Below, piece after piece: positions 61,715 to 64,000 of a stretch of DNA of 64,000 nucleotides. Under the pieces are notes generated by a model. That model saw only the letters and a program-made list of their open reading frames with translations. It was not told the DNA's origin and made no database searches. The translations under genes and the position numbers were made by a program. Position 1 is the first letter of the stretch, and the number at the start of each line of letters is the position of its first letter. Source of the stretch: Cyanophora paradoxa (Eukaryota; Glaucocystophyceae; Cyanophorales; Cyanophoraceae); the NCBI GenBank assembly GCA_004431415.1, contig QPMI01000599.1, positions 124,001 through 188,000 of the forward strand, in the 5' to 3' direction.

Positions 61715-64000
61715 TCAGGGCTTCTTCCCGGGGAGCGGAGGGTGGTGGTGGTGGTGGTGGTGGGAGTGGGACCCGCCCTTCGGGCCGCAGGCCGCGCACC
61801 GGTGGCCCAGCGAAGAGAAGGCCGGCGGGCCGCCCTTCGCCGGCGGCGCGCTGCCCGGCGGCGCCGGGCCGGCCCCGCCCCGGGCGGAGGGGGGTACCGT
61901 GGATGTGCCGGGGGCGGAGGCTGGGAGGGCCCGGATGGCGGGGGTGGAGGGGTTGGAGGGGTACACGTTGTCGAAGTTCAGGGCGGCGGGGCGCGGGGGG
62001 GAGGAGCCGCTGACGCTGCCCTGGTACCGCTGGCGCATCGTTTGAATGTTCTGCAGACGAGTCAGCGAGAGATACAGACGCGCTCCTGCGGGGTACAGAG
62101 AAGCGCGCCTGGAACTCGCTCCGCGTGTCCATGTAGTCAATCACGAGCTTTTCGAGGCGCGTGCGGCTCTCCTCCGCGCGCCGCCGCGCCGACACGTTCG
62201 CCTGCGCGCCCGCCCGCCTCGGAAACGGGGAGGGGCGGGCGCAGGACCGAGTCGTCGCTCACCTGAACCCGCCACGAGGTGAATATCTCGCGCAGGTCGG
62301 CGGCCGGCGTGGCGGGGCCGGCCCCGGGCCGCCCGGCCGAGGCGGGGCGCGGGGCCTGGAGGCCTCGCGGGCCGCCCGCCGCGCCCGCACGCCGGCGCGC
62401 CAGCCCTCGAAGGCCGCCCGCGCCCTCCGCCGCTCGCTCCTCGCCGCCATCGCCTCCACCCGCTGCCTGCGCCCCCGACTCAGGCCCCAGCCCGCCAGCC
62501 CTAGAAGCGGGCCCGCTCGGATCGAACCGGATCCTCCGGAGCGCGTCCAGCGGGCGGGTCCGGCGCGGGAGCGGGGAGGTGGAGGGGCGGGGGGCGGGGG
62601 CCGCCTCTCCCGGGAGCGGGCGCGGCAAGAACCCAGCGCGCCGTCACCGGCCCGGCGGGGCTCGCGGCGGGCGACTTCCGCCGCCCCGCCGTCCCTGCGC
62701 GCCGCGCGCCGCACACTCAGCCTGGGCCCCGTGCTTTCAAGCGCGAAGTTCGCGTACCCGGTGCCGGGCGCGTGATGACGACATCCCCGTCATCGTCGTC
62801 GTCCCCTTGTACTCCGTCGTCGCTTTCGGGGTCTGAAAGGACGGGTACAGGCGTCATCAGGAACGAGCGGCGAGGGGGCGGAAGGGGCGCGGGCGGACCG
62901 GTGAGGGCGGCGTACGGGTCGGCCCTCGCCCGGGCGTTCCCCTCGGCGCCCTCCTCGTCGGTGGAGTCCAGCGCGGGGCGGCGGGCGGGGGCCGGGAGGG
63001 GGGCGCCGGGGCGGGGGAGCGGGCCTCGCGGGCCACGAGGGCGACGTTCGCCCACGCGAAGAACGCCTGCGCGAGCGGCGCGGTCGGGGCCGGAGCGCGG
63101 GGCGGGGGCCGGGAGAGGCGGGGCCGGGGCGGACGCGTGCGAGGACGCGGCGCTGGATCTTGAGGACGGCGATCGCGAGGCGCCGCCGCTCCCGCACCCA
63201 CCCCCGCCACTGCCGGCCCCGTCAGGCCGCCCCGGGGCCTTGGGTGCGGCTTCCACGGGGCGCGCGCCTGCTTGAAGAGGGTCTGCCGGCGGAAGGCGTC
63301 CGCCTCCTCCGCCGCCCCCCGCGCCTGCCGGGGGCGGATGAGCGGGGGCGCGGGGAGGGCGGGGGCGGGGAAGGGGGGGTACCTGCTGGACGACGGCGAG
63401 CCACGCGACGAAGCAGCGCGCCGTGCTCCGCCGCGCCCCCTGCGCCCCCCCGTCAGGCGCGGCGGGGGAGGGGAGGCGGGCGGGCCGCGGGCGGGCCTTG
63501 TCGACGATGGAGAGGAAGCCGCGCTGCCGGCGGCGCGCCTCGCGCGCCGCCAGCCGCCACGCTCCCAGCGCCAGCCGAAGGCGGGGCCCCCGCCCCGCCC
63601 GGTCCGCCGCCATCTGAGGTCAGAGGTCGGAGGAGGAAGGGAAGGGGAGGGGCGGGGTTCGCTCTTCGGCGCGCGCGCACGTCGACGGCCGCCTCGCGCG
63701 TCGACTGGTGCCGGCCCCACTGCGCCCCCTTGCGCGCCTCTGCGAACTCCGCGCTGAGCTTCTTGCTTGGGGGGAAGGGGGCGAAAGGAAGGGGGTACCG
63801 GCGGCGAGCCGCTCGTACTCGAGCTGCGCCCTCGCGCGGATCGCCTCCTGCTCCGCGTCCCCTGCGCCGAAAGACGGGAGGGGGTACACGTTAGGAAGGG
63901 GCTCCCCGTCCCCCTTCCCCCCGGCGGGGTACGACGCACTCCGGAGGGCGCGCAGGCGCTCGACGGTCGAGTGGAGGGCGGCCGCCCGCCTCCCGCACGC
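61715..64000 (-). CDS. SFI1-like centrin-binding repeat protein, 5' end missing
   Basis: Minus-strand multi-exon gene running off the right edge and ending at 61715 (final GKKP). Successive exons encode short helical repeats with a central aromatic-x-x-W: LALGAWRLAAREARRR (about 63560), CFVAWLAVVQQ (about 63400), AFFAWANVALVAREAR (about 63050), RAAFEGWRAGVRARR (about 62410), IFTSWRVQVSDD (about 62275). This is the spacing of SFI1 centrin-binding repeats, which form long fibres with centrin at basal bodies and centrosomes. The C-terminus is Pro/Ala-rich with a natural poly-His run (codons near 61740-61765). Introns often start GTACCCC. It suggests a host with centrin-based basal bodies. Confidence 0.65.

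Overview
The window looks like nuclear DNA of a GC-rich, intron-dense single-celled eukaryote, probably a microalga or related flagellate. The exact lineage cannot be fixed from sequence alone. Host genes are broken by many short GC-rich introns and encode typical eukaryotic proteins: a synaptojanin-like phosphatase, a FIP1 polyadenylation factor, a PTRHD1-type peptidyl-tRNA hydrolase, an SFI1/centrin-type repeat protein, a BTB protein, an ABC transporter and a dynamin-like GTPase. A second DNA type sits in the middle: 27.3 kb (about 11841-39131) that is clearly AT-richer, intronless and densely packed with viral genes.

Layout. 1-9.4 kb: synaptojanin-like gene (+), small membrane protein (-), leucine-rich/ankyrin-like gene (+). 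9.4-11.8 kb: mid-GC, palindrome-rich spacer leading into the first exon of a dynamin-like GTPase gene. 11.84-39.13 kb: an integrated virus of the Polinton/Maverick and polinton-like-virus kind, inserted in that exon. It is flanked by a perfect 91-bp direct duplication of the exon and bounded by inverted repeats ending in large hairpins. 39.13-42.56 kb: the rest of the GTPase gene, from just before its P-loop. 42.6-44.6 kb: mid-GC spacer with tandem repeats. 45-64 kb: ABC transporter with probable cyclic-nucleotide-binding tail (-), beta-helix/BTB protein (-), an intron-containing tRNA-like gene (+), an unrecognised gene (+), FIP1 (-) head to head with PTRHD1 (+), and an SFI1-like gene (-) running off the end.

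The virus has a left arm of attachment proteins: a SpeD-like decarboxylase, two paralogous structural proteins and a fibre of about 2,000 codons with duplicated lectin-like modules. A patatin-like lipase follows. The central morphogenesis block holds two penton/minor-capsid-like proteins, a double-jelly-roll major capsid protein, a Vsr-like endonuclease, an A32-like packaging ATPase and small proteins. A repeat-rich non-coding block at 29.0-29.9 kb separates this from the replication arm: a TVpol-like polymerase/SF3 helicase, a DDE integrase and, unusually, also a protein-primed family B polymerase. No maturation protease was recognised.

Many viral genes are cut by frameshifts. Almost every one I could inspect is equivalent to loss of a single base, often in a short homopolymer, so part of the apparent decay may be sequence error. 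A separate in-frame TGA in the packaging ATPase is not explained that way. The most notable points are the hairpin ends whose pairing is kept while their sequence differs, the 91-bp target duplication, the coexistence of two polymerases, and the SpeD and patatin genes.
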